Part shown: in pieces, positions 42,348 to 51,589 of the stretch
Layout: every line of letters begins with the position of its first letter
How positions within the stretch are numbered: the stretch's first letter is position 1
Assembly: GCF_013177695.1 (NCBI RefSeq)
Contig: NZ_WOEY01000127.1
Coordinates: forward strand, 1 to 64,000
Reading direction: 5' to 3'
DNA: 64,000 nt
Source of the DNA: Paraburkholderia solitsugae
GTDB taxonomy: Bacteria > Pseudomonadota > Gammaproteobacteria > Burkholderiales > Burkholderiaceae
The notes under the pieces: generated by a model
The model's input: only the letters and a program-made list of their open reading frames with translations
The model's database searches: none
What the model was told of the DNA's origin: nothing
Program-made: the position numbers and the translations under genes

Positions 42348-43475
42348 ATGAAAAAGAAACCAATCGCATTGGGCATTTGTGCAACGCTTATCTGCGGGTA
42401 TGCGCACGCACAAAGCGCTGTCACGCTGTATGGCGCCGTCGACAGCGGCATAGCTTACATTCACAACAGTGGCGGTCAATCGTCGCAGTGGAAGTTTCAG
42501 AGCAGCAATCTTTCGATTTCCCAATGGGGGCTTAAAGGTACGGAAGACCTCGGAGGTGGCACGTCCACCGTTTTCGATCTCGAAAATGGCTTCGATAGTG
42601 GGACAGGAGAGGCCGATCATGATGAGAAGCTGTTCGGCCGGCAAGCGTATGTGGGCCTGGCGAACGACAGACTCGGTACGGTCACCCTTGGGCGCCAGTA
42701 CGACCCGATCACAGATCTGTTGCAGCTTCTGACAGCCGATGTCTACAGCGGATGGTTCGCGACCCCTGGTGACGTTGATAACTACGATAGCAGTGCGAGG
42801 TTCAACAATTCGGTCAAGTGGGCGAGCCCAACGTGGAACGGCGTCCAGGGATCAATCATGTATGCGTTTGGCGGCGTTGCGGGGGCGACCGGCTCCGGTC
42901 AGACCTATAGCGCAGCACTCGCCTATACCGGCGCTGCCCTAAGCGTCGCGGGTGGATATCTTCACATCGACAACGGCAATCCTACTCTCTCAGCACGCGG
43001 TGTATCTTCGTCCGATTCGATCTTTAACTCACCGGTCAACAGCGCGTACGCATCGGCGCGGAGCATCGATATTGCCAGGGTGGGTGGGCAGTATGTTCTT
43101 GGAAGTTACACTGTAGGCGCCGCCTACAGTTACTCTCGATACGTCCCTGATGCTGCGTCAACATACCAGGATGCAGAGAAGTATCACAACGGATCAGTAT
43201 TTGCGATTTGGCAAGCGACCCCCGCTTTCCAGGTGATCGGAGCCTATAACTACACTCGAGCCGTAGGAGATTCCTCGGCGAAGTACCATCAATTCAACGT
43301 TGGCGCAGATTACAACCTTTCGAAGCGTACTGATGTCTACGCATTTGGAGGGTATCAGCACGCGCTGGGTGAAAACGGGTTTGGGGCGGCAGAGGCGTCG
43401 ATGGGGTCGCTGGGTATCGCTGCCGGGAAGAGCACCCAGGAAGTTGTGGTCGTCGGACTGCGTCATCGGTTCTGA
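42348..43475 (+). CDS. Outer-membrane porin (Burkholderia OmpC-like, porin_4 family)
   Basis: A 375-residue trimeric-porin-type protein. The signal peptide ends at GYAHA, with the mature start QSAVTLYGAVDSGIAY. It has the typical LKGTEDLGGGTSTVFDLENG segment, alternating beta-strands through the whole length and a C-terminal Phe (VVVGLRHRF) used by the BAM machinery. It is the last gene of the catabolic cluster and may admit the cluster's substrate, a common arrangement in Burkholderia. GAGGAAAGG precedes ATG 42348. Confidence 0.93.
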   Translation: MKKKPIALGICATLICGYAHAQSAVTLYGAVDSGIAYIHNSGGQSSQWKFQSSNLSISQWGLKGTEDLGGGTSTVFDLENGFDSGTGEADHDEKLFGRQAYVGLANDRLGTVTLGRQYDPITDLLQLLTADVYSGWFATPGDVDNYDSSARFNNSVKWASPTWNGVQGSIMYAFGGVAGATGSGQTYSAALAYTGAALSVAGGYLHIDNGNPTLSARGVSSSDSIFNSPVNSAYASARSIDIARVGGQYVLGSYTVGAAYSYSRYVPDAASTYQDAEKYHNGSVFAIWQATPAFQVIGAYNYTRAVGDSSAKYHQFNVGADYNLSKRTDVYAFGGYQHALGENGFGAAEASMGSLGIAAGKSTQEVVVVGLRHRF

Positions 43476-43497
43476 AGCCGAGTTAGACCGGGCCAAA

Positions 43498-43716
43498 TTA
43501 AATTTGCCCCACTCTGCAGACTGAGTTTTGAGCCGGGGCGGAAGCCGGTTGTGGTTGAACCGGCTGCAAATAAGTGCATGCGTTTCGGGGCTGTTCGTCC
43601 TCCTTCATCTCGATGCGGGCCACGCCGCTATCGGTGCGAATCGTAACGAGATACTGCTCCCGAAACTGCGCAGCCTGGTACAGATCACGCCGCAGCGAAA
43701 GGTAAAAAATCGTCAC
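43498..43716 (-). CDS. Small protein coupled to the DUF4239 gene
   Basis: A 72-residue frame starting with GTG at 43716 that overlaps the stop of the upstream membrane-protein gene as GTGA. The sequence looks protein-like: TIFYLSLRRDLYQAAQFREQ, then VTIRTDSGVARIEMKEDEQP, then a Gln/Pro/Ala tail. There is no membrane helix. I do not recognise the family. The evidence is the overlap and the composition; the frame also stays open further upstream, inside the neighbouring gene. Confidence 0.45.
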   Translation of the reverse strand: MTIFYLSLRRDLYQAAQFREQYLVTIRTDSGVARIEMKEDEQPRNACTYLQPVQPQPASAPAQNSVCRVGQI

Positions 43717-44513
43717 CGCCTGAGGTGCTCCAGCGCATCTCTCATCGGCGTGCTGGAAATAACAATCGGCCCGGTAAACGGCGTATCCAGATCGACGATT
43801 ACATAGATAGCGGAAGCAATAGAGACGGCTCCAAGCGAGATCGTGACCAATGCCAAGGCATTGCGCGGCGCAATCAATCCGAAGCTGAGAAAAATCACGC
43901 ACAACCAGAACGTCAGCGTCATGAAAAAAGGCCGGGAAATTGAACTGTGCGCTTCCTCGATGATCTTCCATCGAGCATCCACCGTTCGCCGATATTGCGT
44001 CAACGCATCATCGAGCGCGCGCTGTTGTAACGGATCGTGCGCCCGCAGTTGCCGTAACTGCCTGCCCACCGCGGTCAGCATATCGCCGAGCCGCACGTTC
44101 TCCAGCTTCTGCGTGTTGTCCTGCGTTCCGATGTCCCTCGGATAATCACCGGCTGGGGCCGGTTCGTTTGGCCATGTCGACGCAATCGCGGCTGCGGTGT
44201 ACACACGAAGCAGGCGCCTAGCCTCATCGGTATCGCTGCCGTATTCCCGCATGGTTGTGTCGAATTCGATCAGGTCAGCCGCAAAGGTGCGCAAATCATT
44301 CGATTCAGTATCGAAACTGGCCTTCGCGGACGCCGTCATCAACCCGAGCACCAAAGCGGCAAACGTGACCAGCATGCCCATAACCAGTTGGATGAGCTGC
44401 ACGGTTTCGTGCGCCTTGTGCTCCTCGGGCAGCAGCGGCCGCACCCACACGCCGAGGCCGGTTCCGACGAGCAATAAAGCGAAAACCAGCAGAGCCGAGC
44501 CTATTTCTGACAT
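43713..44513 (-). CDS. DUF4239-type (bestrophin-like) membrane protein
   Basis: A 266-residue membrane protein. The N-terminal pair of helices is about residues 5-30 and 45-70 (MGMLVTFAALVLGLMTASAK, then the conserved SFDTESNDLRTFAADLIEFD region). A soluble middle carries REYGSDTDEARRLL, and two C-terminal helices lie at about 205-250. Similar proteins are called bestrophin-like or DUF4239, with no assigned function. ATG 44513 follows GGAG. It is divergent from the chemoreceptor gene. Confidence 0.8.
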   Translation of the reverse strand: MSEIGSALLVFALLLVGTGLGVWVRPLLPEEHKAHETVQLIQLVMGMLVTFAALVLGLMTASAKASFDTESNDLRTFAADLIEFDTTMREYGSDTDEARRLLRVYTAAAIASTWPNEPAPAGDYPRDIGTQDNTQKLENVRLGDMLTAVGRQLRQLRAHDPLQQRALDDALTQYRRTVDARWKIIEEAHSSISRPFFMTLTFWLCVIFLSFGLIAPRNALALVTISLGAVSIASAIYVIVDLDTPFTGPIVISSTPMRDALEHLRR

Positions 44514-44818
44514 AGAAATGCTCCGGAGACGCGTGCCTCGCCACTTTCTACCAACCACCGCCCGCCGACCACCCGGGTAGTCCCGCAAATGCCCTTGCGT
44601 GAGCGGCCGCTGACTTCCTCTCGGAGGTTGATGTATCGCAGACGTATGCGCCATCAACCATAAAGTTTTCCGTCATCCCGCCGTAGACCATTTATGTGGC
44701 ATTCGCTTAAATTTCAAACAAAAGTTGCGGACCTGGCCGTATGGGCTTGGGCGCAGCACGCGTGACCGAGGCTAATTCTCTGAACATTCGGTCAGGCAGC
44801 CCAATGGAGACAAGCCCG
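44514..44818. other. Divergent intergenic region before the chemoreceptor (305 bases)
   Basis: Holds the promoters of the DUF4239 gene and the chemoreceptor. Frames reading into it from either side are unconserved. No structured site is recognised. Confidence 0.45.
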
Positions 44819-46459
44819 ATGCTGAAAAATCTGTCGATTCGAACCTGCCTGACCTTAATGATTGTGTTCTTCGGCGTCGTCCTGCTGTTTGGCGCCGCCG
44901 CCGGTCTTTTGTCGTTGCGTTCGAGCAACGCGTCGCTACAGCAGATGTACACCGTGGACACGCCCGCCGTCGCCGATCTCGAAGGCAGTGCCGGACAGCT
45001 GTTGCGCTTGCGTCTGGCGCTGGCGACCTACGCATCGTTGGTCGATCTGAACGATCAGGACGGCGCGAACGCAGTGCTCAAGCGCTTTGATCAGTACCAG
45101 AAAGCATCGAACGATCGCCTTGCCCACTATATGAGCCGCGCGAGCACGGATGCCGATGAACAGCGCCTGATTAAGGACATGCAGGACAAGCGCGACACCT
45201 TCCTGCACGAGGGCGTCGATCCGGCGCTGACAGCGCTCAAGTCCGGCGACAGAACCGCATTCGAGCAGTTGCAGGCGCACAAGCTGCCATCGCTCTATAG
45301 CGCGTATGAAAAGGCCATGCTTACGCTCGAGCAATTGCAACTCGATCACGGCGCGCAGCGCTATCAGGATGCGCAGGACCTGTTTTACGCGATCTGTGTT
45401 GCGGTGGCGATTGGCATCGCGCTGTCGCTGCTGGGCTCCTTGATCGGGCGGGCGGTCATGGTGCGGGCCATAGTCAGCCCGGTCGACGCGACCATTGCGC
45501 AGTTTCAGCGGATTGCCAATGGCGACCTGACCAGCCCGATCGACGTGACGAGCAATAACGAAATGGGTCGTCTCGCGGCGGCGCTGCGCAAGATGCAGGA
45601 CTCGCTGATCGAGACGGTGAATGCCGTGCGTCACGGTACGGAATCGATCGATACGGGCGTGAGCGAGATTGCGGCGGGCAATACCGATCTGTCGCAACGT
45701 ACCGAGGAGCAGGCTGCGTCGCTCGAAGAAACGGCGGCCAGCATCGAAGAGCTGACCTCGACGGTCAAGCAGACGGCGGACAACGCGAAGCAGGCGAGCT
45801 CGCTGGCGCAGGGCGCCTCGAGCCTGGCGGCACAGGGCGGCGATCTGACCGAGCAGGTGGTCGGCACGATGCATGGCATCGTCGACGACTCGCGGCGGAT
45901 TGCCGACATTGTCGGCGTGATCGAAGGGATTGCGTTCCAGACCAATATTCTGGCGCTGAACGCGGCGGTCGAGGCGGCGCGCGCGGGCGAGCAGGGGCGT
46001 GGCTTTGCGGTGGTGGCGAGCGAAGTGCGGTCGTTGGCACAGCGAAGTGCCGCGGCGGCCAAGGAGATCAAAGGGTTGATCGATGCTTCGACGGCGCGGG
46101 TGCAGGCAGGGTCGCAGTTGGTCGAGCGTTCGGGCTCGACGATGACTGAGATTGTCGAGGCGATTTCTCGCGTGAGTTCGATTATGAGTGAGATTGCGGC
46201 GGCGGCGATTGAGCAGAGTACTGGGATCGATCAGGTGAATCTGGCTGTTGCGCAGATGGATGAGGTGACTCAACAGAACGCAGCGCTGGTTGAGCAGGCT
46301 GCTGCTGCGGCTAGTTCGCTGGAGGAGCAGGCTCGCAGGTTGACTTCGGCGGTGGCTGTCTTTCAGACAGGAAGCGGGGTTTCTTCTTTTGCCGGTCGGC
46401 GAGGTGGTTCTGTCGCTGCGCTGAGAAAGGTTGACGCGATCAGCATAGGCGTCGAATAG
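44819..46459 (+). CDS. Methyl-accepting chemotaxis protein
   Basis: A 546-residue receptor. It has an N-terminal membrane helix (about residues 10-30), a periplasmic four-helix-bundle sensor domain (to about 190), a second helix (IGIALSLLGSLIGRAVM), HAMP (to about 265), and the long signalling coiled coil with the conserved hairpin FQTNILALNAAVEAARAGEQ. Methylation-type Glu/Gln pairs flank it (TEEQAASLEETAASIEEL). ATG 44819 (MLKNLS) is chosen because GGAGA lies eight bases upstream. The ligand is unknown, and no che genes are in the window. Confidence 0.93.
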   Translation: MLKNLSIRTCLTLMIVFFGVVLLFGAAAGLLSLRSSNASLQQMYTVDTPAVADLEGSAGQLLRLRLALATYASLVDLNDQDGANAVLKRFDQYQKASNDRLAHYMSRASTDADEQRLIKDMQDKRDTFLHEGVDPALTALKSGDRTAFEQLQAHKLPSLYSAYEKAMLTLEQLQLDHGAQRYQDAQDLFYAICVAVAIGIALSLLGSLIGRAVMVRAIVSPVDATIAQFQRIANGDLTSPIDVTSNNEMGRLAAALRKMQDSLIETVNAVRHGTESIDTGVSEIAAGNTDLSQRTEEQAASLEETAASIEELTSTVKQTADNAKQASSLAQGASSLAAQGGDLTEQVVGTMHGIVDDSRRIADIVGVIEGIAFQTNILALNAAVEAARAGEQGRGFAVVASEVRSLAQRSAAAAKEIKGLIDASTARVQAGSQLVERSGSTMTEIVEAISRVSSIMSEIAAAAIEQSTGIDQVNLAVAQMDEVTQQNAALVEQAAAAASSLEEQARRLTSAVAVFQTGSGVSSFAGRRGGSVAALRKVDAISIGVE

Positions 46460-46585
46460 AGCGCCTTCAATATTTATTCTGCGTCTGGTTTGAGTGCGGG
46501 CTGCATCGTCGAATGCGATTGATGTACTGCTCTTTGTTGCTGCCGGGATTCATAAGTCGCAACGTGTGCGTCGACGCCCGGCGCG

Positions 46586-47473
46586 TCAACTGAAGAGGCG
46601 CATCAACGCCGTGCGTGCATTGCTGACAAGTTCGCTTTCGCCGATTCGCCCCGGCAACAGATGAAACTCGACGGGAGGTAGTGCGGGCAACCCGACATTC
46701 GATGGGCAGGCCACCACGCCCCCACCGATCGACGATTCGTTCAGGCAGGAAATGCCCAGCCCGGCCTTCAACGCCAGTTGCAGGCCGGCCACGCCGGACG
46801 CCGAATGCGACACCAGATACGGCACCTTGTGTTCGTCGAGGAGCTTCACAACGAAGCGCTGCAACTGGCAACTCGACGGCAGCAATACCAGCGGATAAGG
46901 CGTGGCCGGTCGCGGACTGGCATCGGCCGCGCTGACCCACAGCAATTTCTCGCGCCGCACCACCGTGCTTGGTGCGTCGGCGCGCCGGCCGGCGAAGCGC
47001 GTGTTCCCGGTGACGAGCCGCAACGAGAGGCCGATGTCGTACGACGCATCGTCGCCGGCGCTGCTGTCGATCACGGCGCTCGGCAGCACGGTGACGTGCA
47101 GCTTCAGGCGTGGGTGCTGTTCCGAAAACGTCTTAAGGATGCGCGCGATGTCGAGCGGACGGTAGTAGTCCGTGATGGCGATGCGCAATTCACCGTCGAG
47201 CGAGCGGCCGTGCAGGTCTTCGAACGCCGCCTCGCTCATTGCGATGATGCGCCGCGCGTGATCGAGCAGGCGGCTGCCGGCCGGCGTGGCGCTCACACCC
47301 TGCTTGCTGCGCACGAACAGCGGCTGGCCGGCGCGCTCCTCGAGTTTCTTCAACTGCTCGCTCACTGACGACTGCGACAGGAACACACGCTCCGCACCCG
47401 CCGAGACGCTGCCCGATTCGGCGACGGCGACGAAGGTGCGCAACTGTGTCAGGTCAAATCCGCGTTGGCTCAT
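46586..47473 (-). CDS. LysR-family transcriptional regulator
   Basis: A 295-residue regulator with an N-terminal winged HTH (FDLTQLRTFVAVAESGSVSA, FLSQSSVSEQLKKLE) and the periplasmic-binding-like effector domain (about 90-290). ATG 47473 (MSQRGFDL) is the family start; an upstream in-frame ATG at 47554 would run into the divergent promoter. It is transcribed away from the MFS gene at 47572, the usual LysR-target arrangement, so that transporter is its likely target. Confidence 0.92.
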   Translation of the reverse strand: MSQRGFDLTQLRTFVAVAESGSVSAGAERVFLSQSSVSEQLKKLEERAGQPLFVRSKQGVSATPAGSRLLDHARRIIAMSEAAFEDLHGRSLDGELRIAITDYYRPLDIARILKTFSEQHPRLKLHVTVLPSAVIDSSAGDDASYDIGLSLRLVTGNTRFAGRRADAPSTVVRREKLLWVSAADASPRPATPYPLVLLPSSCQLQRFVVKLLDEHKVPYLVSHSASGVAGLQLALKAGLGISCLNESSIGGGVVACPSNVGLPALPPVEFHLLPGRIGESELVSNARTALMRLFS

Positions 47474-47571
47474 GATTCGGTATATCCGATGGAAGACATT
47501 TGAATTTCCGGCTTTTCCGATGGTTTGCCCAGCCGTAGGATACCTCCAATTCATTCATTGCAGAGGCTGTC

Positions 47572-48888
47572 ATGGGAAACGAATCGATTGCTGCCGTGCG
47601 GGTCTCGGGTACGCGTGCAGCAAGTCATCGGTGGAAGGTGCTGGGAGTCGGCTTTGCGGCGAACGCGAGTTTTTCGGCTGCTTTCTCAGGGATTCCGACC
47701 ACAGCCGTGTTTTTGCGTTCGGGCTATCACCTCGGCAACGACGGGCTGGGATTGGTCCTCGGCATGCTCGGTCTGGGCATTGCGGTCAGCGAACTGCCAT
47801 GGGGCCTCCTGACCGACTGTTGGGGCGACCGCCGCGTGCTGCTGCTCGGACTTCTTTCGACTGCCGCGGCGCTAGCCGGGCTGGCATTGTTCGTGGTGCC
47901 GTCCGGCGCGCATGTGCCGAGCGTGGCGACGCTCGCGCTCGGCTTGCTGCTGGTCGGCCTGCTTGGCGGCAGCGTCAACGGTTCGAGTGGCCGCGCGGTG
48001 ATGGCCTGGTTTCGCGAGGGTGAGCGCGGCCTCGCGATGAGTATCCGGCAGACCGCGGTGCCGGCCGGCGGTGGCCTGGGGGCGCTGATCCTGCCGGCGC
48101 TCGCCTCGAGATTCGGCTTTGCCAGCGCGTACACGCTACTGGCGCTTGCGTGCGCGATCACCGCGGGGTTCGCCTGGTGCTGGCTGCACGAACCTTCGCA
48201 TGCCGAAGGGAATGGTGCGGGTGCGGCTCGCCACGCGAGCGCAGCGGGTGCAACGCCGGCGAAGGTTTCGCCGTTACGCGACATCGGCATCTGGCGTGTG
48301 GCGCTTGGCGCCGGCGCATTATGCGTGCCGCAACTTGCCGTCGTGACGTTCGGGACCGTCTTCCTCCACGATTTCAGCCGTGCCGGTGTGCTGACAATCA
48401 GCGTGACGATGGCGGCGGTGCAAACGGGCGCGGCGATTGCGCGGGTCTGGAGCGGTGCGTGGACCGACCGGCGCGGAAATCGACGCGATTACATGCGCGC
48501 CTGCAGCGTGCTGACGGCGGTGCTGTTCGCCTCGCTCGCTTTGGTGACGGGCTTGGCCGGCCTGCACCACGCAGCGATGACCGTGGTGTTCGCGCTGATG
48601 ATCGTGCTGGGCGGCGTAAGCGCGTCCGCATGGCACGGCGTGGCTTTCACGGAACTCGCGACGCTCGCAGGGACGAACCGCGCAGGGACCGCACTCGCGA
48701 TCGGCAACACCTGCGTCTTTCTCACGTTGTTCCTGACGCCGCTCGCGATTCCGCCGCTGTTGTCGGTGGGTTCGTGGCCCATGGTGTGGGCAGTAGCCAG
48801 CGTGTGCGCATTGATCGCGCTACCGGTATTTCCGCGTGCGGCTCGTGCCGGCAAGCTGGCGGCGGCACGCGCTTGTGATGCCACATGA
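47572..48888 (+). CDS. MFS transporter controlled by divergent LysR regulator
   Basis: A 438-residue inner-membrane protein with 12 predicted helices. The loop 2-3 motif reads GLLTDCWGDRRVLLLG (about residues 78-93), and the central cytosolic loop near 215-240 is Ala/Gly-rich. MSIRQTAVPAGGGLGALILP is typical of the cyanate/sugar-like MFS branch. The substrate is unknown. The 98-base gap to lysR should hold both promoters and the LysR site. Confidence 0.88.
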   Translation: MGNESIAAVRVSGTRAASHRWKVLGVGFAANASFSAAFSGIPTTAVFLRSGYHLGNDGLGLVLGMLGLGIAVSELPWGLLTDCWGDRRVLLLGLLSTAAALAGLALFVVPSGAHVPSVATLALGLLLVGLLGGSVNGSSGRAVMAWFREGERGLAMSIRQTAVPAGGGLGALILPALASRFGFASAYTLLALACAITAGFAWCWLHEPSHAEGNGAGAARHASAAGATPAKVSPLRDIGIWRVALGAGALCVPQLAVVTFGTVFLHDFSRAGVLTISVTMAAVQTGAAIARVWSGAWTDRRGNRRDYMRACSVLTAVLFASLALVTGLAGLHHAAMTVVFALMIVLGGVSASAWHGVAFTELATLAGTNRAGTALAIGNTCVFLTLFLTPLAIPPLLSVGSWPMVWAVASVCALIALPVFPRAARAGKLAAARACDAT

Positions 48889-49250
48889 TGGGGCAAGGGT
48901 GGCCGGCGGCGTGATGCTATCGGTCCTAGTCGTTATTTTCCGGGCGATGGGAGCGGTGGGGTGCGCTCTCATCGTTGTTTTGTTTTTCAGCTGGAAATAA
49001 ACAGCGAGAGAAAAACTTTAGAATATTCGAATTGCATAAATACGCACTCCTATTTTGATGGATTCGCGATGGAATATTAAATTGTCGGCGGGTTTCGGAA
49101 CGCTCCGATTTTCGCCCGGTTGTAGCGGTGGTTTTATGGCCGACTCTGGCACGTGATCCTAGGTCTGGGGCCGTTAAAGCAAGTGTGAAGCGCGTGGGAT
49201 TTCCCCTGCGCGTTCGCCGAATACACCGACAACAACTGAGAGAAATCATA
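48889..49250. other. AT-rich intergenic region before the response-regulator genes (362 bases)
   Basis: Notably AT-rich at 48980-49090 (AGAATATTCGAATTGCATAA). Such low-GC patches are typical of H-NS-bound, acquired DNA, and no gene is seen. It leads to the first broken response-regulator gene. Confidence 0.5.
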
Positions 49251-49904
49251 GTGAACCTTCGAGTCATTCTGGCGGACGAACATCATTTCGTTATGCTTGG
49301 CGTTCGGTCCGCGCTGGAAATGCATGTCGGTGTGATCATTGTTGGCCAAGCGGCTACGCCTATTTCATTGATCAAACTGCTGCTGAGCACGCCATGCGAT
49401 GTGCTCGTCACCGACCTGACGATGCCGGAGGAATCTGGCGCGGTTGAAGACGGCCTGCATCTTGTCAGGCGAATCCGATCTGGCTGGCCATCGTTGAACA
49501 TTGTCGTGATGACGGCGCTGACGAACATTGCGATTCTGCGTGCCATCGTGTTAGTCAGCGTTGTCAGCACGCTCAGAAAAATGGAAACAATAGATGAACT
49601 CTAGCAAGCGATTGAGGCCGCCGGCAGGGGGGAGGTCTACATCGGCCATTCCATCATCGAAGCGCTTGCCCAGCCTCGGGACGAAGCCTGCAATCTGCCG
49701 CTGGTTCCACGGTTGTCCCGCAGACAGGCGGAAGTGATAAGAATGTTCGTACGTGGCGACTCGATCTCCGAGATCGCGGTGGCGCTTGGATGTCATCGCC
49801 GAACCGTCACCCGTCAAAAACGTGAAACAGTGGCCAAACTCGGCGTCGCCAATGATCCCGGCCTCTTCGCTTATGTTCGCGCACATGGAGTTTATGGAAG
49901 TTAA
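49251..49904 (+). pseudogene. RcsB-like LuxR-type response regulator with in-frame TAG
   Basis: The frame starts with GTG 49251 and runs 218 codons, but TAG at 49602-49604 (codon 118) splits it. The N-terminal receiver has phospho-acceptor Asp in VLVTDLTMPEE and acidic residues ADEHH. After the TAG the same frame continues QAIEAAGRGEVYIGH, and a LuxR-type HTH follows (LSRRQAEVIRMFVRGDSISE, CHRRTVTRQKR), as in RcsB. The region just before the stop (VLVSVVSTLRKMET) has also drifted from the family. Loss of function is likely. A second related gene follows 151 bases on. Confidence 0.82.
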
Positions 49905-50197
49905 ATCGCATAGCTAATCAATTATTCGAGTGAGTGAATTGAGATAATTCAGAGCGATCTTATTTTTATTCGCCGAAATATGTTTAATGATCGCGGCAGG
50001 GCCAGTTGCTCCGGAGAGAGCGACAGGGAATCCAGGGAAGGGGGAGAAAGAGACGATGAACGATAACGCCGACTTGAGTACACCTGTTCGAACCATCATC
50101 GCGGACGATCATCCACTCGTTCTGTTGGCGATCGAAAATCTGATGTTGGGCTATCCGGATATGCAAATCGTCGGTCGCGCCGCTGACGCTGCGGAAC

Positions 50198-50205
50198 TTT
50201 TTAAG
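50198..50205. repeat. Target site duplication, left copy
   Basis: TTTTTAAG directly before the left inverted repeat of the ISL3 element; identical to 51582-51589. Confidence 0.9.
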
Positions 50206-50244
50206 GGTTCTTCGCGGAAAAGTGTGATGAAAAATCGCCATTTT

Positions 50245-51288
50245 TCAGATTCGAGGCAGCATGCAAGTGAGGATCTTCAGGCGCAGATACTCCTCATCTC
50301 GCAATCCGTACGCGCGTCGTTGGATGACCCGAATCTTGTTGTTGAGTCCCTCAACGAAGCCGAGCGGCACCTTGTTTTCTGGCTTGCAATAGGAAGCAAT
50401 CCCGTCCCAATGACGCTCGACCATCGCGGCAAACTTCTCGTACGGCTTCAAACGCTGCCACTTCAGGCTGGACTTCCAGTTCTCGAAGAAGCGACATGCC
50501 CAGCCTTCGCGCTCGTAGTCCCACAACTGCCCGAACGACTCCTTGAGCAAGTACGCGGTATTCAGACGTCGGTTCGCTGCGAGAAGCGTTTTCAAGGAGT
50601 CCCTGCCTTCCATCGACAGGTTCTCACGATGACTGAGCAGAACGTACTTCTGGCCTTTGATGTAGCGCCGCTGCTCGCCTTGCAGGCGAGCGTATTCGCT
50701 CTTGCGCACTTCATCCAGGGCTTCGTTGAGCTGCTTTATGACGTGGAATTTGTCGTACAGGATGCCCGCATGCGGCACGCGTTCCTGCGCGACGTTGTAA
50801 AACGGCCGCCACATGTCCATCACGACAAGCCGGATGCCGCGGGCCTTTTTCTCGCCAAGCCAGTCATAGAACTGATGCACGCTGGCCTCCTTTCGATCTT
50901 CGCCACCGAACCAGATCGCACGGCCCCGTATCAGGTCGCTCACAACAATGCGGTACGTCTGTCCCTTGCCAATCGAAATCTCGTCGATGCCGATTACCTT
51001 CGGCCCGGGCGTGCCGAACCGCTCCAGCTGCGCCCGCATGTACTGCATCTCGAGGTCCTTGACCGTGTGCCAGTGCAATTGCAGTTCGTCAGCCACGTCC
51101 TTGACCGTGCTCTCGCGACAGCGACGACCGACGTACCACGCGAAGCGCTTCGTGTAGTGAGGGTTATCCGCCAGAAAGCTCAGTCGTTCGCCTTTCACGC
51201 TGCCATCGCATCGACAGCGGACCCGACGAGCCTCGAGTTCCAGGTAAATCCGTACATCGCCGTTTGGCAGATCTCGAACGCGACGCAC
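50245..51288 (-). CDS. ISL3-family transposase
   Basis: A 347-residue transposase of the DDE type. It lacks a full N-terminal zinc-ribbon segment but has the rest: helix-turn-helix region (RRCRESTVKDVADELQLHWH), IGIDEISIGKGQTYRIVVSD with the first Asp, LVVMDMWRPFYNVAQE with the second, and a C-terminal VEGLNNKIRVIQRRAYGLRD with the Glu/Asn part. It occupies nearly all of the element. An upstream open extension in the same frame is short. Confidence 0.92.
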   Translation of the reverse strand: MRRVRDLPNGDVRIYLELEARRVRCRCDGSVKGERLSFLADNPHYTKRFAWYVGRRCRESTVKDVADELQLHWHTVKDLEMQYMRAQLERFGTPGPKVIGIDEISIGKGQTYRIVVSDLIRGRAIWFGGEDRKEASVHQFYDWLGEKKARGIRLVVMDMWRPFYNVAQERVPHAGILYDKFHVIKQLNEALDEVRKSEYARLQGEQRRYIKGQKYVLLSHRENLSMEGRDSLKTLLAANRRLNTAYLLKESFGQLWDYEREGWACRFFENWKSSLKWQRLKPYEKFAAMVERHWDGIASYCKPENKVPLGFVEGLNNKIRVIQRRAYGLRDEEYLRLKILTCMLPRI

Positions 51289-51470
51289 CCTGCGATCGTG
51301 TATCGAGCACCGTCGACCACATCCCTTGCAGGCCGTTTTTTTGAGCGCCGAGCCAGCGTGACGACGCGCGCCATGCGATCACCGAAGACACCGCGCAGCG
51401 CTTCGCAAGGACGGAAACCGTCGAACCGGTATGCGTCGGAAAGACGCTTGCGTTTGCGTGAAGTAGCCAT
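51195..51470 (-). CDS. Short accessory frame of the ISL3 element
   Basis: A 91-residue basic protein (MATSRKRKRLSDAYRFDGFR at the start, then GVFGDRMARVVTLARRSKKR) overlapping the transposase start in another frame. Similar short frames occur at this place in related Burkholderia ISL3 elements. A role is not known. The C-terminal third, which overlaps the transposase, may be fortuitous. Confidence 0.5.
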   Translation of the reverse strand: MATSRKRKRLSDAYRFDGFRPCEALRGVFGDRMARVVTLARRSKKRPARDVVDGARYTIAGCVAFEICQTAMYGFTWNSRLVGSAVDAMAA

Positions 51471-51581
51471 CGCAAAATCATGCCCGATTTCGCGAGGCCA
51501 TCAAGACGCGCAAACCCTTGCCCAGATCGGCTCTCCGACGTTTTCATCATGAAAAACCATCACACTTTTCCGCGAAGATCC

Positions 51582-51589
51582 TTTTTAAG
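51582..51589. repeat. Target site duplication, right copy
   Basis: TTTTTAAG directly after the right inverted repeat of the ISL3 element; identical to 50198-50205. Confidence 0.9.

Larger units (their letters stand above)
50206..51581 (-). mobile_element. Complete ISL3-family insertion sequence (1376 bp)
   Basis: It is bounded by 24-base inverted repeats (50206-50229 and 51558-51581; the ends share TCTTCGCGGAAAAGTGTGAT). Both sides carry the 8-base duplication TTTTTAAG (50198-50205 and 51582-51589), the length known for ISL3 elements. It carries one transposase gene and a short accessory frame on the minus strand. Exact ends and an intact transposase frame suggest a recent insertion. Confidence 0.93.

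Noticed and set aside
44936..46273. 445-codon minus-strand frame opposite the chemoreceptor
   Set aside because: Antisense shadow, rich in His/Arg/Leu, no domain.
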